A stretch of DNA of 64,000 nt, from the NCBI GenBank assembly GCA_026168455.1, contig CM047429.1, positions 4,677,125 to 4,741,124 on the forward strand, given 5' to 3'. The notes under the pieces were generated by a model. It had not been told where the DNA came from. It worked only from the letters and a program-made list of their open reading frames with translations, and searched no databases. Made by a program: the position numbers and the translations under genes. The stretch is from Theocolax elegans. Lineage: Eukaryota; Arthropoda; Insecta; Hymenoptera; Cerocephalidae. Below are positions 55,747 to 64,000 of this stretch, in pieces; positions within the stretch are counted from its first letter, which is position 1; every line of letters starts with the position of its first letter.

Positions 55747-56685
55747 CCCGGTGTTAAATTTTAATCGGGAAAATTGGGGATCGCGTGGTACGCCATTACC
55801 GTACACACAAACAGGAGGACGCCGAGGAATTGGCTTTGCGCGGCCATTTTGACCTCGTGCGAAGATTTTGAGATTTTTCCATTTTTTTTTATTGTTCGAC
55901 TTGGTAAGTCAATTGATATTGTTTTTGGCTAAGAGAAAATTTTTTTTTGTTTATTTAAATGCTTGTAAATATTATTACAGCAAGTTTGAATTAATAATCA
56001 TAAAATTATTTGGCTTTTGCTCAGCGATAAAGTGTTTGTTTTTGGTTTGTCTAGCTTGGAATAATAATTAATTCAGAGAGTATGCTCATGTACTGTGTAA
56101 AGTTATTTATTTAAATAATCCTATTGTGTATAAATTTTCCAGCTAGCATTTTATTTTATTTTATTAACGTAAAATTTTTTTTTTTAATTTTGATAAACGA
56201 AAATTTTATTCTTGTAAATAAATTAGATTTTATTTATTTTGAGTGAATAATTAATTATTAAAGTAATGTTTGGGTGTTATTTTAGTTGGTGATTATTTAT
56301 TATTAATTGTAAAATTTTATTATTTGTTGACAACTTTTCTACCATTAATTTGCATTCAAGCTCCACATCATTCCCTTCAAGCATAATCCTTGCTACCCTT
56401 CAAGCTTTATAAATTAATATTCTAGCATATCCACTAATTCTAGCTCTATATTGTTTATCCGGCACCTTGTATATAAAATTTATTTTGCTTGCAAATAACC
56501 TGAGCATTGGCGCACTAAGTTGAGTTGCTGCCTTTGTGAAATAATGGCTAAATTAATTGCATAATTAATAAAATTAATTGGGATAATTGATGCAGTGTTT
56601 TATAAGGTTTGATATTTTCTTATATATTAGTTGGTTTGCTTGAATAGAAATAATTGCTCGATATAAAATATTTTGTTTGTGGTGT
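55747..56685 (+). other. Gypsy leader, first part
   Basis: AT-rich leader between the primer site and the point where the second LTR element is inserted (GTGT, 56682-56685). It continues at 60572. Short chance frames only. Confidence 0.55.
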
Positions 56686-56947
56686 TGCGACGCGCAATAA
56701 TTGCACGCGCTAATTAATCATTTAGCATAATAATTATTAAGTTAACAAGTACAATTAATCATTAGGTTTAAGACTCGTAGTATTAAGATAGCCTCGCGAT
56801 AGACACGTGCCGTTAAACGCGAGTTCAACGACCGCGCTATAAATAGATTGACCGCCTCCCCACTACTGTGCCTACTCGCCAGTTCATTGACCCCGTCCGG
56901 AGTGGGGAGACAGGCGCTATACGCATGTGCGCTCTCGTAGAATCGGG

Positions 56948-57013
56948 TATATAAGGCGCGCCGAGAACCGCCGTAACCAGTCTGGATCAGGGGGCCGGAG
57001 GAAGCTGGTCGTG
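56948..57013 (+). promoter_or_regulatory. LTR core promoter: TATA, Inr and DPE
   Basis: TATATAAGG at 56948-56956 lies about 31 bases before CAGT (56978-56981), an arthropod-type initiator with the start at A56979. GGTCGTG at 57007-57013 is at +29 to +35, matching the DPE consensus. The same three elements have the same spacing at 59511-59576. The spacing is what makes this convincing. Confidence 0.7.
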
Positions 57014-57121
57014 AGCACACGGCCAGACTGAATCCTAACCCTGGTGCAGGCGCCCGTGGATACGTTCGTGAGCACACGTTCGTAAACACGAGTCATCATA
57101 TACCGCACCGACCGTTACCGT

Positions 57122-57571
57122 AACCGCATCCTACCGTAGGCACCTCGTGAGCACACGTGGTGTCTAATCCTATCCGTATCTTCGTGAGCACACGTAGATT
57201 ATCCCGACCGCACCCTCGTGAGCACACGTAGATTATCCCGACCGCATCCTCGTGAGCACACGTGGATTATCCCGACCGTATCTTCGTGAGCACACGTAGA
57301 TTATCCCGACCGCACCCTCGTGAGCACACGTGGGTTATCCCGACCGCATCCTCGTGAGCACACGTGGATTATCCCGACCGTATCTTCGTGAGCACACGTA
57401 GATTATCCCGACCGCACCCTCGTGAGCACACGTGGGTTATCCCGACCGCATCCTCGTGAGCACACGTGGATTATCCCGACCGTATCTTCGTGAGCACACG
57501 TAGATTGTCCCGACCGCACCCTCGTGAGCACACGTGGGTTATCCCGACCGTATCCTCGTGAACATACCTAC
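57122..57571 (+). repeat. 33-bp tandem array in the 5' LTR (12 monomers)
   Basis: Each monomer contains CGTGAGCACACGT followed by a variable G/A and GATTATCCCGACCGYAYCYT. CGTG and CACG can pair around the AGCA loop, and monomers with CACGTGG also create an E-box-type CACGTG. Monomers come in a repeating triplet of types (ending GCAC, GCAT and GTAT), so the array has a roughly 100-base higher-order unit. Two looser copies precede it (57011, 57069). Confidence 0.88.
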
Positions 57572-58065
57572 TTGCTCGAACCGTATTACCGTGCGGGTAT
57601 ACACGATACCCGTTAGTCGCGTCCGTTTAGGAAACTAGTCATAAGATAGCATTGTAAAGTTTGTAAGTCGCGTAGTACTAAGTATTGTTTATTGGTTTGA
57701 TTCTAGATTAACTAAGTTCGCATCCCAGTCAGCAAGGGAAACGGCGATCCCATTTATTCTTTTATTTTGTACACCACATAGCTTTGTAAATATACATATA
57801 GTTAGTCTTTACAATTAAATTACGATATAATTATTTTCAATTTCCTTCCTGACCGAATCCTAAAAAATCTGAGCAAGGCCCCGGCAAAGATTCACTCCGT
57901 TACATGGCGCTCGGACAGCTAATTGTAAAAGGAATTTGAAAATCTTTAAGCTTTAAATTTTTTAGCGAACTTACAAACTACTTAATTTTGTAAATCACAC
58001 TAGGACGCCGCGATTACACTAACACGATAACACTTATAAATTCCGACAATTAAATAAATTGTACA

Positions 58066-59280
58066 ATGGCCTCCGTGGCGTGGATTTATAAAGTACCGTC
58101 AAGAAGAGAAGTTATGGACCAAAAGAGAAATTGGAATTGCCATCTCAAAGGCAAAGGTGTATTTCTTTTTAGAACAAATAGAGGAGTAAGACAAGTATAT
58201 AATTTTTCTGAGGAACAATTAGATTATAATATGAAAGCCAAACTCCGAATTCACATCCACCGCTCCGAAAGAAGTAACGTAAGTGAATTAATTATGTGGA
58301 AAAACATGAAGCTAATATACAAGAGATCAACCGAACATACAAATAAAACTTCCAAGAAAAGACGCATGGTGGCGACAAGGGAATCGCGCTGCCCACAAAC
58401 GAAACTGACACTACAGGATATAAGTATACCCTCGTATATCAACGCATTAACCAGCATAATGGAGTGTCAGTTAACTTTAGAACAAATGATAGAAGAGTTG
58501 GACGCGACCGGTTTCGCGTGGTTCGACAGTCTACGGGAGGAAGATCCAGAGGAATACGTGCCGCAGCCAGTAAACGGTAACGCCTCAAACATCATCACGT
58601 ATACGCCGTCACAAATTCAGAGTAAGACAACCGCAGTGGTAAAAGGAAAACCGAGGATCATAAGCGAGGTGCCAATAAGACGCAGGTACCGCATATTACG
58701 TCCGCAACAAGCGGACACGGCACAAATCGAAATAATAGATTTAACTAGTATCGACGAAGCACCCACGCAACCCACGGTACGGCACACATCCATGGACTTA
58801 CCCCTGCCACTCTTCGCCATAGACAGGACACACGGGCAGCAAGGCCCGAACCGATCATCAACACCGGTACTGCACCCAGAGCCAGAACCAGAACCAGTGC
58901 AACCACCGATGCCAGTACCCGTACCGGAGATAGACAGACCCCGGTACCAAGACAGAACCCAGATGTTGCCGCACGTCTTACGACAGATTCCGGATGGCCC
59001 CATGGTCTCGGTACCACTAGGAGTGAAAAAGTACGTGGTCCGGTGCGAAGGATACAAAAGACTCCTACGGCTGAATCCACGCACGGGTGACATTCGACAT
59101 GCGGGCGCAGTAAAACTGGTAAATTCACACACTTTTGCGCTAATTATGATAGTAGTTTTATTCTTTAATATTTTTAATTTTCTTTCACGATTTTCTCCGA
59201 TTGTAAGAGTGAAATACCGAAATTTCACTCTCCGAAGAAAGAGAGGAATGCGACGCGCAATAATTGCACGCGCTAATTAA
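58066..59280 (+). CDS. unknown 404-aa protein of the small LTR element
   Basis: The single ORF of the element begins at 58066 (MASVAWIYKVPSRREVMDQK), about 160 bases after the LTR. It has a basic N-terminal region (residues 60-105), a canonical SUMO-interaction-like motif IEIIDLTSIDE (221-231), a Pro/Glu-rich tract (about 268-290: PEPEPEPVQPPMPVPVPE), a hydrophobic segment LIMIVVLFFNIFNFL (359-373) and a basic tail. No Gag, protease, reverse transcriptase or integrase motif and no signal peptide is visible. The last codons (RRKRGMRRAII) overlap the polypurine tract and the first 32 bases of the 3' LTR. Function unknown. A captured host gene or a degenerate env-like protein are possibilities. 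Confidence 0.75.
   Translation: MASVAWIYKVPSRREVMDQKRNWNCHLKGKGVFLFRTNRGVRQVYNFSEEQLDYNMKAKLRIHIHRSERSNVSELIMWKNMKLIYKRSTEHTNKTSKKRRMVATRESRCPQTKLTLQDISIPSYINALTSIMECQLTLEQMIEELDATGFAWFDSLREEDPEEYVPQPVNGNASNIITYTPSQIQSKTTAVVKGKPRIISEVPIRRRYRILRPQQADTAQIEIIDLTSIDEAPTQPTVRHTSMDLPLPLFAIDRTHGQQGPNRSSTPVLHPEPEPEPVQPPMPVPVPEIDRPRYQDRTQMLPHVLRQIPDGPMVSVPLGVKKYVVRCEGYKRLLRLNPRTGDIRHAGAVKLVNSHTFALIMIVVLFFNIFNFLSRFSPIVRVKYRNFTLRRKRGMRRAIIARAN
59231..59248 (+). other. polypurine tract
   Basis: CGAAGAAAGAGAGGAA lies directly before the 3' LTR start TGCGACGCGC. It is read as Arg/Lys codons at the end of the 404-aa frame. Confidence 0.7.
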
Positions 59281-60567
59281 TCATTTAGCATAATAATTAT
59301 TAAGTTAACAAGTACAATTAATCATTAGGTTTAAGACTCGTAGTATTAAGATAGCCTCGCGATAGACACGTGCCGTTAAACGCGAGTTCAACGACCGCGC
59401 TATAAATAGATTGACCGCCTCCCCACTACTGTGCCTACTCGCCAGTTCATTGACCCCGTCCGGAGTGGGGAGACAGGCGCTATACGCATGTGCGCTCTCG
59501 TAGAATCGGGTATATAAGGCGCGCCGAGAACCGCCGTAACCAGTCTGGATCAGGGGGCCGGAGGAAGCTGGTCGTGAGCACACGGCCAGACTGAATCCTA
59601 ACCCTGGTGCAGGCGCCCGTGGATACGTTCGTGAGCACACGTTCGTAAACACGAGTCATCATATACCGCACCGACCGTTACCGTAACCGCATCCTACCGT
59701 AGGCACCTCGTGAGCACACGTGGTGTCTAATCCTGTCCGTATCCTCGTGAGCACACGTGGATTATCCCGACCGTATCTTCGTGAGCACACGTAGATTATC
59801 CTGACCGTATCCTCGTGAGCACACGTGGATTATCCTGACCGTATCTTCGTGAGCACACGTAGATTATCCCGACCGCACCCTCGTGAGCACACGTGGGTTA
59901 TCCCGACCGCATCCTCGTGAGCACACGTGGATTATCCCGACCGTATCTTCGTGAGCACACGTAGATTATCCCGACCGCACCCTCGTGAGCACACGTGGGT
60001 TATCCCGACCGCATCCTCGTGAGCACACGTGGATTATCCCGACCGTATCTTCGTGAGCACACGTAGATTGTCCCGACCGCACCCTCGTGAGCACACGTGG
60101 GTTATCCCGACCGCATCCTCGTGAGCACACGTGGATTATCCCGACCGTATCTTCGTGAGCACACGTAGATTATCCCGACCGCACCCTCGTGAGCACACGT
60201 GGGTTATCCCGACCGTATCCTCGTGAACATACCTACTTGCTCGAACCGTATTACCGTGCGGGTATACACGATACCCGTTAGTCGCGTCCGTTTAGGAAAC
60301 TAGTCATAAGATAGCATTGTAAAGTTTGTAAGTCGCGTAGTACTAAGTATTGTTTATTGGTTTGATTCTAGATTAACTAAGTTCGCATCCCAGTCAGCAA
60401 GGGAAACGGCGATCCCATTTATTCTTTTATTTTGTACACCACATAGCTTTGTAAATATACATATAGTTAGTCTTTACAATTAAATTACGATATAATTATT
60501 TTCAATTTCCTTCCTGACCGAATCCTGGAATCTGAGCAAGGCCCCGGCAAAGATTCACTCCGTTACA
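59249..60567 (+). repeat. 3' LTR of the small LTR element (1319 bp)
   Basis: It is the same LTR as 56686-57904 with fifteen instead of twelve array monomers (about 59710-60232), plus small differences such as GAATCCTGGAATCTG against GAATCCTAAAAAATCTG near the end. TATATAAGG (59511), CAGT (59541) and GGTCGTG (59570) repeat the promoter. Confidence 0.9.
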
Positions 60568-60895
60568 GTGTTAATTCGAGAAAGGCTTGAAGCGCTTACA
60601 TTTTTTTGTTGCTTCGACATTAAAATTTTTTTTAGTTGGTTTTAATTTTTTTTTAATTTGATTTGACTTTAACTGGTTTAACAGAAGTTTATTTTATCTT
60701 GCTTTGAATTTGGAAAGGTTTTTAATTTTTAGACTACGTTTATGAATTATATTTAACTAATCGAGTTGTTTTAGTATTGAGCCAATTGAGGAACCATTTA
60801 TCTTAGATAGTATAGGTTAATTGTAAGGAATAATCAGTGAAATTTGGTGTTTCGTTCAGTGATAATTTATTTTTAAGCCGAAATAGAATTGTGAT
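60568..60895 (+). other. Gypsy leader, second part
   Basis: AT-rich continuation of the outer Gypsy leader after the inserted element. It starts with the second copy of the GTGT duplication. No frame was recognised before the gag start. Confidence 0.55.
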
Positions 60896-62396
60896 ATGAT
60901 GGCGGGTAGCCTTTGGTCGTTGTCTTTAAGTTTATTACCCGGAGAAGATTTAGATAGTTTAGATGTAGAGGCAGGTAGTAGGATTATTTTACGAGAAATA
61001 AATAAGTTAACGGATTGGGAAATTTTTAAATATGCCATTAAGAAAGGTTTGAGTCGTAATTGTGATGGCATGACGATAAGGGAGCGGGTTCATCGATATT
61101 TATTGCGACAATACTACGGTCCGACGGCAGCAGCGTGGAATCCAGCTATCGATGAGAGTGAATCGGAATTTTATAATGATGATCAAGTAGAGCCATCTTT
61201 CTATTTTCCAATCAATTCAGCTTCAAATACTTTACATTCAAGTAGTATGCAGTTAAGGAGGAATATTGATAACGTGTTGTCGGATATAAATCATGTACCT
61301 TTAACAACCGGACAAACCGTAGGACGATTTCAGAACCCTATTTCCTTGAATAGTCAACATGAACTTTCTGGATGGCAAAGTAGGCGACCCCAGGTGTTAG
61401 CGTTACTTACCCAGGATCTTCCATCAGAAAATGTTCCTCAGGATGATTCGTTAATACCTATAGAGGAATCAAATGATTTAAGGAATGGAGTTCCTAGTGT
61501 TCCCCCTCGAGCTCAATCTACTCAGTTTCCGGTTCCCGAAAGAAGAGTGCATAATATACCAAGAGCTGATTATGAACAACGGTCAATGACATTGACGGAA
61601 CCAAGTAATTCGGTAAATCCAGCTTACCCCACGATTCGAGCTGATAATACTTCGTATTTTCCAATCGCTAACCCAATTTTTAATCGAGCAGACCAAAATG
61701 GAAGGAAAAATGAAAAGAACTGCGATGTTACTGGACACGAGAACAGTTATCTACAAAATTATCCAGTAAGTATGTCAGGAAGAAATCATTGTGATATTAA
61801 TAATGTTCATCGGAGTAATATGACCCGAACTGTTTATCAAGAACAAAAACCAGCTACAGTGGTTAATGGACGTCCTAGGATGGGGGAAAAAGAAACAGGT
61901 CGAGTCCATTGGAGTACTGACCATGATGGGATAGAGTGCACACACATTACCATTGGAAACGGAACGAAGGACAGTGAATAGATCGAACTATATACCCAAA
62001 GTGGATACTATTAATCAAGCTAGGACGGAAAGCAATATAAATAATAGGAATAATCCAGCCACCAGTACCAGAACCCGATTCCCATGTAATATATCGGAAA
62101 ATAGTAATAATACCATTAGAAGTGATAGGAATGCATCCAACTGGGATAGTTCCATTTTATTGAGAGAAAAGAGAACGGGAGAATTATTACAGAAGTGGCA
62201 TGTGAAGTTCAGAGGAACTAAGAGGCAGGATCCGGAGGCATTTTTGGAGAACTTCAAGGAATCATATAATTTATCATTGGAGGATATTGTTCGAGCTTTA
62301 CCCTCCGTATTGGATGATGAGTCTTGGTATTGGTATAGGAGAGAACACAAGAACTGGTCAAGCTATAACGATTTTGAAAGGTCCTTTAGGTTATAA
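60896..62396 (+). pseudogene. gag: outer Gypsy gag, broken
   Basis: The 361-codon frame (60896-61981) starts MMAGSLWSLSLSLLPGEDLD and includes TDWEIFKYAIKKGLSRNCDG. It is rich in Ser, Asn and Pro. A shift near 61965 moves to another frame (to 62396) with the Gag core block LLQKWHVKFRGTKRQDPEAF, ENFKESYNLSLEDIVRALPS and SWYWYRREHKNWSSYNDF. The matching block in the other Gypsy element is WNIKFSGEKRESIEEF at 40314-42503. A TAA at 62394 ends it. Confidence 0.8.
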
Positions 62397-63005
62397 TATT
62401 GCATGGAAGATGTTCAAGAACGATTAAGGATAAGCATTGAAATCAGAACACAGGGTTTGGGGGAGGAAATAAGCATTTACTTAAGTAAGCATAGAATTTT
62501 ATTAGATCAGGTTAAACCTCCAATGAGTTTAGCGTCCCAATTGGACAGGGCTTATAACAATTTACATCCTAGTTATCGTCAAAGAATTGATCGAGATCAA
62601 TTCCAGTCTTTTGATGAGCTCCAGCAGTTAGGTAAAAGAGAAGAGCATAGACGAATTAGGGAAAAAATGTATAGACCACCTCCTTCATTGGAGGAATCAT
62701 ATTTTCCAAGTGCTGCTTATATACCTCCAAAAGGAAGAAAGTTTAATAAGACCGCTCCTATAGGACATCACCAAGAAGAGTCGTTGCCACAATTTGCCGA
62801 ATATCAGGAATTGGCCTCTATCCAGCAACCATCGCATCCCTATCGTCCTCCGTCTAACCCTACAAAACCTAAAAATAATACCATCCACGATTCCAGCTAT
62901 CCGTCCAATTCCAGATTTACTCCCAGTTCCGTTCCAAATTCTAACACTCCACAAATCAAGTTTCTATGCCAGACAATTCAACCGCCAATGAACGGGGTAA
63001 GATAA
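62397..63005 (+). pseudogene. outer Gypsy gag C-terminal part
   Basis: The frame 62403-63005 carries on the Gag capsid region (VQERLRISIEIRTQGLGEEI, then LASQLDRAYNNLHPSYRQRI and FDELQQLGKREEHRRI) and a Pro/Ser/Asn-rich tail. No zinc knuckle or protease is present, because at 63005 it meets reverse transcriptase codons directly. Confidence 0.75.
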
Positions 63006-64000
63006 TGGTTAGCAAAATATATTTCTAAGTTAGATTTAAGTCAAGCATATCATCAGGTTCTGTTGGAACCAGAATGTAGAGAGATCACCGCATTTGCTGT
63101 TCCTGGGAGAGGTCTAGATCAGTTTAAACGAATGCCCTATGGGCTAACCAATGCTCCAGCAACTTTCCAAAGGATAATGGAAAAATTAATTCGAGCTGAT
63201 TGGGAACCATATGAATTTGTATATTTGGATGATATCATTATTGTCACCCAAAATTTTGAGGATCATGTATATTGGTTGAAGAAGGTATTAGTAGCATTGA
63301 AAAATGCTAATTTGCAAATAAATAGGGAGAAGTCGGAGTTCTGTTGTGATGAGGTTAAATATTTAGGTTATGTAGTAAATGCCGAAGGATTGAAAACAGA
63401 CTCTGACAAGATCAAGCCAATAGTGGAATATCCAGCTCCTACCAATATAAAACAACTTCGAAGGTTTCTGGGAATGATAGGATGGTATTCCCGGTTCATG
63501 TCCAATCTAGCCGATATTAAAATTCCTCTGACAGATTTAATGAAAAAAGGAGTAAGATGGCGATGGGAAGAAAATCAACAGCAAGTATTTGAGAGACTTA
63601 AGTTGGCATTGACTTAAGCTCCAGTTCTAGCTCGGCCGGATTTGAGTAAACCGTTTTCCTTGCAGACCGATGCTAGTGACTACGCGATCGCAGGCGTACT
63701 AACTCGAGAAATTGATGGAGAGGAACATCCCATTTATTATGTAAGTCGCACTTTAAATCGAGCTGAACGGAACTATAATGTGACAGAAAAGGAATGTCTA
63801 GCTGTATAGTGGTCCGCGAATAGGTTAAAGGGTTATTTGTTGGGTGAAAAATTTAAAGTAATTACCGATCATTCTAGCTTATTGTAGTTAAACAATTTAA
63901 AGGATCCTTCAGGAAGACTCGGTCGTTGGAATACTGCATTGGCTAATTATGACATAGAATTCGTACATAGAAAGGGTGTTTTGCATTAGGTTCCCGATGC
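63006..64000 (+). pseudogene. pol: outer Gypsy pol: reverse transcriptase and RNase H
   Basis: Coding resumes in mid reverse transcriptase with YISKLDLSQAYHQVLLEPEC, ITAFAVPGRGLDQFKRMPYG, LTNAPATFQRIMEKLI and the catalytic FVYLDDIIIVTQ (about 63214-63249). Then come LGYVVNAEGLKTDSDKI and IGWYSRFMSNLADIKIPLTD. RNase H follows with LQTDASDYAIAGVLTRE (63660) and the KVITDHSSLL motif (63855). Four stops (TAA near 63615; TAG near 63807, 63886 and 63987) break it. The window ends before integrase. The N-terminal part of the reverse transcriptase and the protease are deleted. Confidence 0.85.

Larger units (their letters stand above)
56686..57904 (+). repeat. 5' LTR of the small LTR element (1219 bp)
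   Basis: It starts TGCGACGCGCAATAATTGCA and ends TCCGTTACA. It holds the core promoter at 56948-57013 and twelve tandem 33-34-base monomers (about 57127-57560). After the array it is AT-rich. The other LTR is 100 bases longer because it has three more monomers. Confidence 0.9.
56686..60567 (+). mobile_element. young non-autonomous LTR element with one unknown ORF
   Basis: Two LTRs (56686-57904, 59249-60567) begin TGCGACGCGC and end CTCCGTTACA. They are flanked by a 4-base duplication GTGT (56682-56685 and 60568-60571). The internal region of about 1.3 kb has no gag or pol but a single 404-codon frame. A polypurine-like tract lies before the right LTR. The LTRs are almost identical except for array length, so it is young. 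It sits in the leader of the outer Gypsy element and would need proteins from another element to move. Confidence 0.9.

Noticed and set aside
56742..57108. Minus-strand ORFs of 115 and 63 codons in the LTR
   Set aside because: They lie in the promoter and array part of the LTR, are copied in the other LTR and show no protein motif.
57122..57571. CRISPR-like array
   Set aside because: The repeats are directly adjacent with no unique spacers, and this is animal DNA. It is a minisatellite.
58617..59228. Minus-strand ORFs of 203 and 127 codons
   Set aside because: Antisense shadows of the 404-aa frame in the LTR element.

Overview
The window is AT-rich animal DNA, most likely from an insect or other arthropod. 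The evidence is the type of elements: Penelope-like elements, LINEs whose ORF1 has a PHD-like zinc finger, Gypsy-type LTR elements with tRNA-Lys and tRNA-Arg primer sites, and a TATA/Inr/DPE core promoter. I cannot fix the insect order. Almost everything recognisable is transposon-derived. No intact host gene is visible; the only host-like pieces are a possible last exon (10146-10250, minus) and a small duplicated coding remnant (9344-9478 and 9678-9846).

Layout. 1-4951: Penelope-like elements, first a head-to-head inverted pair, then a 1.73-kb tandem duplication, each unit carrying a hammerhead-ribozyme-like motif. 5023-5131: a short MITE. 5132-12600: mostly non-coding, with a tRNA-like SINE head, a dead LINE end and the host-like pieces. 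12620-15900: two deleted minus-strand LINEs. 16718-21340: a nearly full-length but broken minus-strand LINE. 21536-31360: a second long minus-strand LINE, split by a 4.67-kb DNA transposon (23435-28108) inserted at TTAA. That transposon holds a transposase C-terminus and 2.2 tandem copies of a 1.86-kb unit. 32440-35210: a plus-strand LINE with a CCHC ORF1. 35800-36365 and 46062-47453: a roughly 62-bp satellite split by a minus-strand Gypsy-like element (36366-44311) plus a duplicated leader and LTR (to 46061). 47503-51080: a dead Helitron. 51719-52510: two minisatellites. 52540-54366: a LINE 3' end with an unexplained extra ORF. 55300-64000: a Gypsy element with a tRNA-Arg primer site, whose leader is interrupted by a young LTR element (56686-60567) that carries one unknown 404-aa ORF.

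How the parts relate. The region records successive nested insertions. The DNA transposon sits between two in-frame codons of a LINE reverse transcriptase, the Gypsy element sits in a satellite A-run, and the small LTR element sits in the Gypsy leader. The autonomous elements are all broken by stops, frameshifts or internal deletions. The elements that look youngest are the two LTR elements, the 1.86-kb array and the Penelope tandem. The least explained objects are the 404-aa ORF in its LTR element, the 334-aa ORF after the LINE reverse transcriptase, and the ribozyme-like Penelope units.
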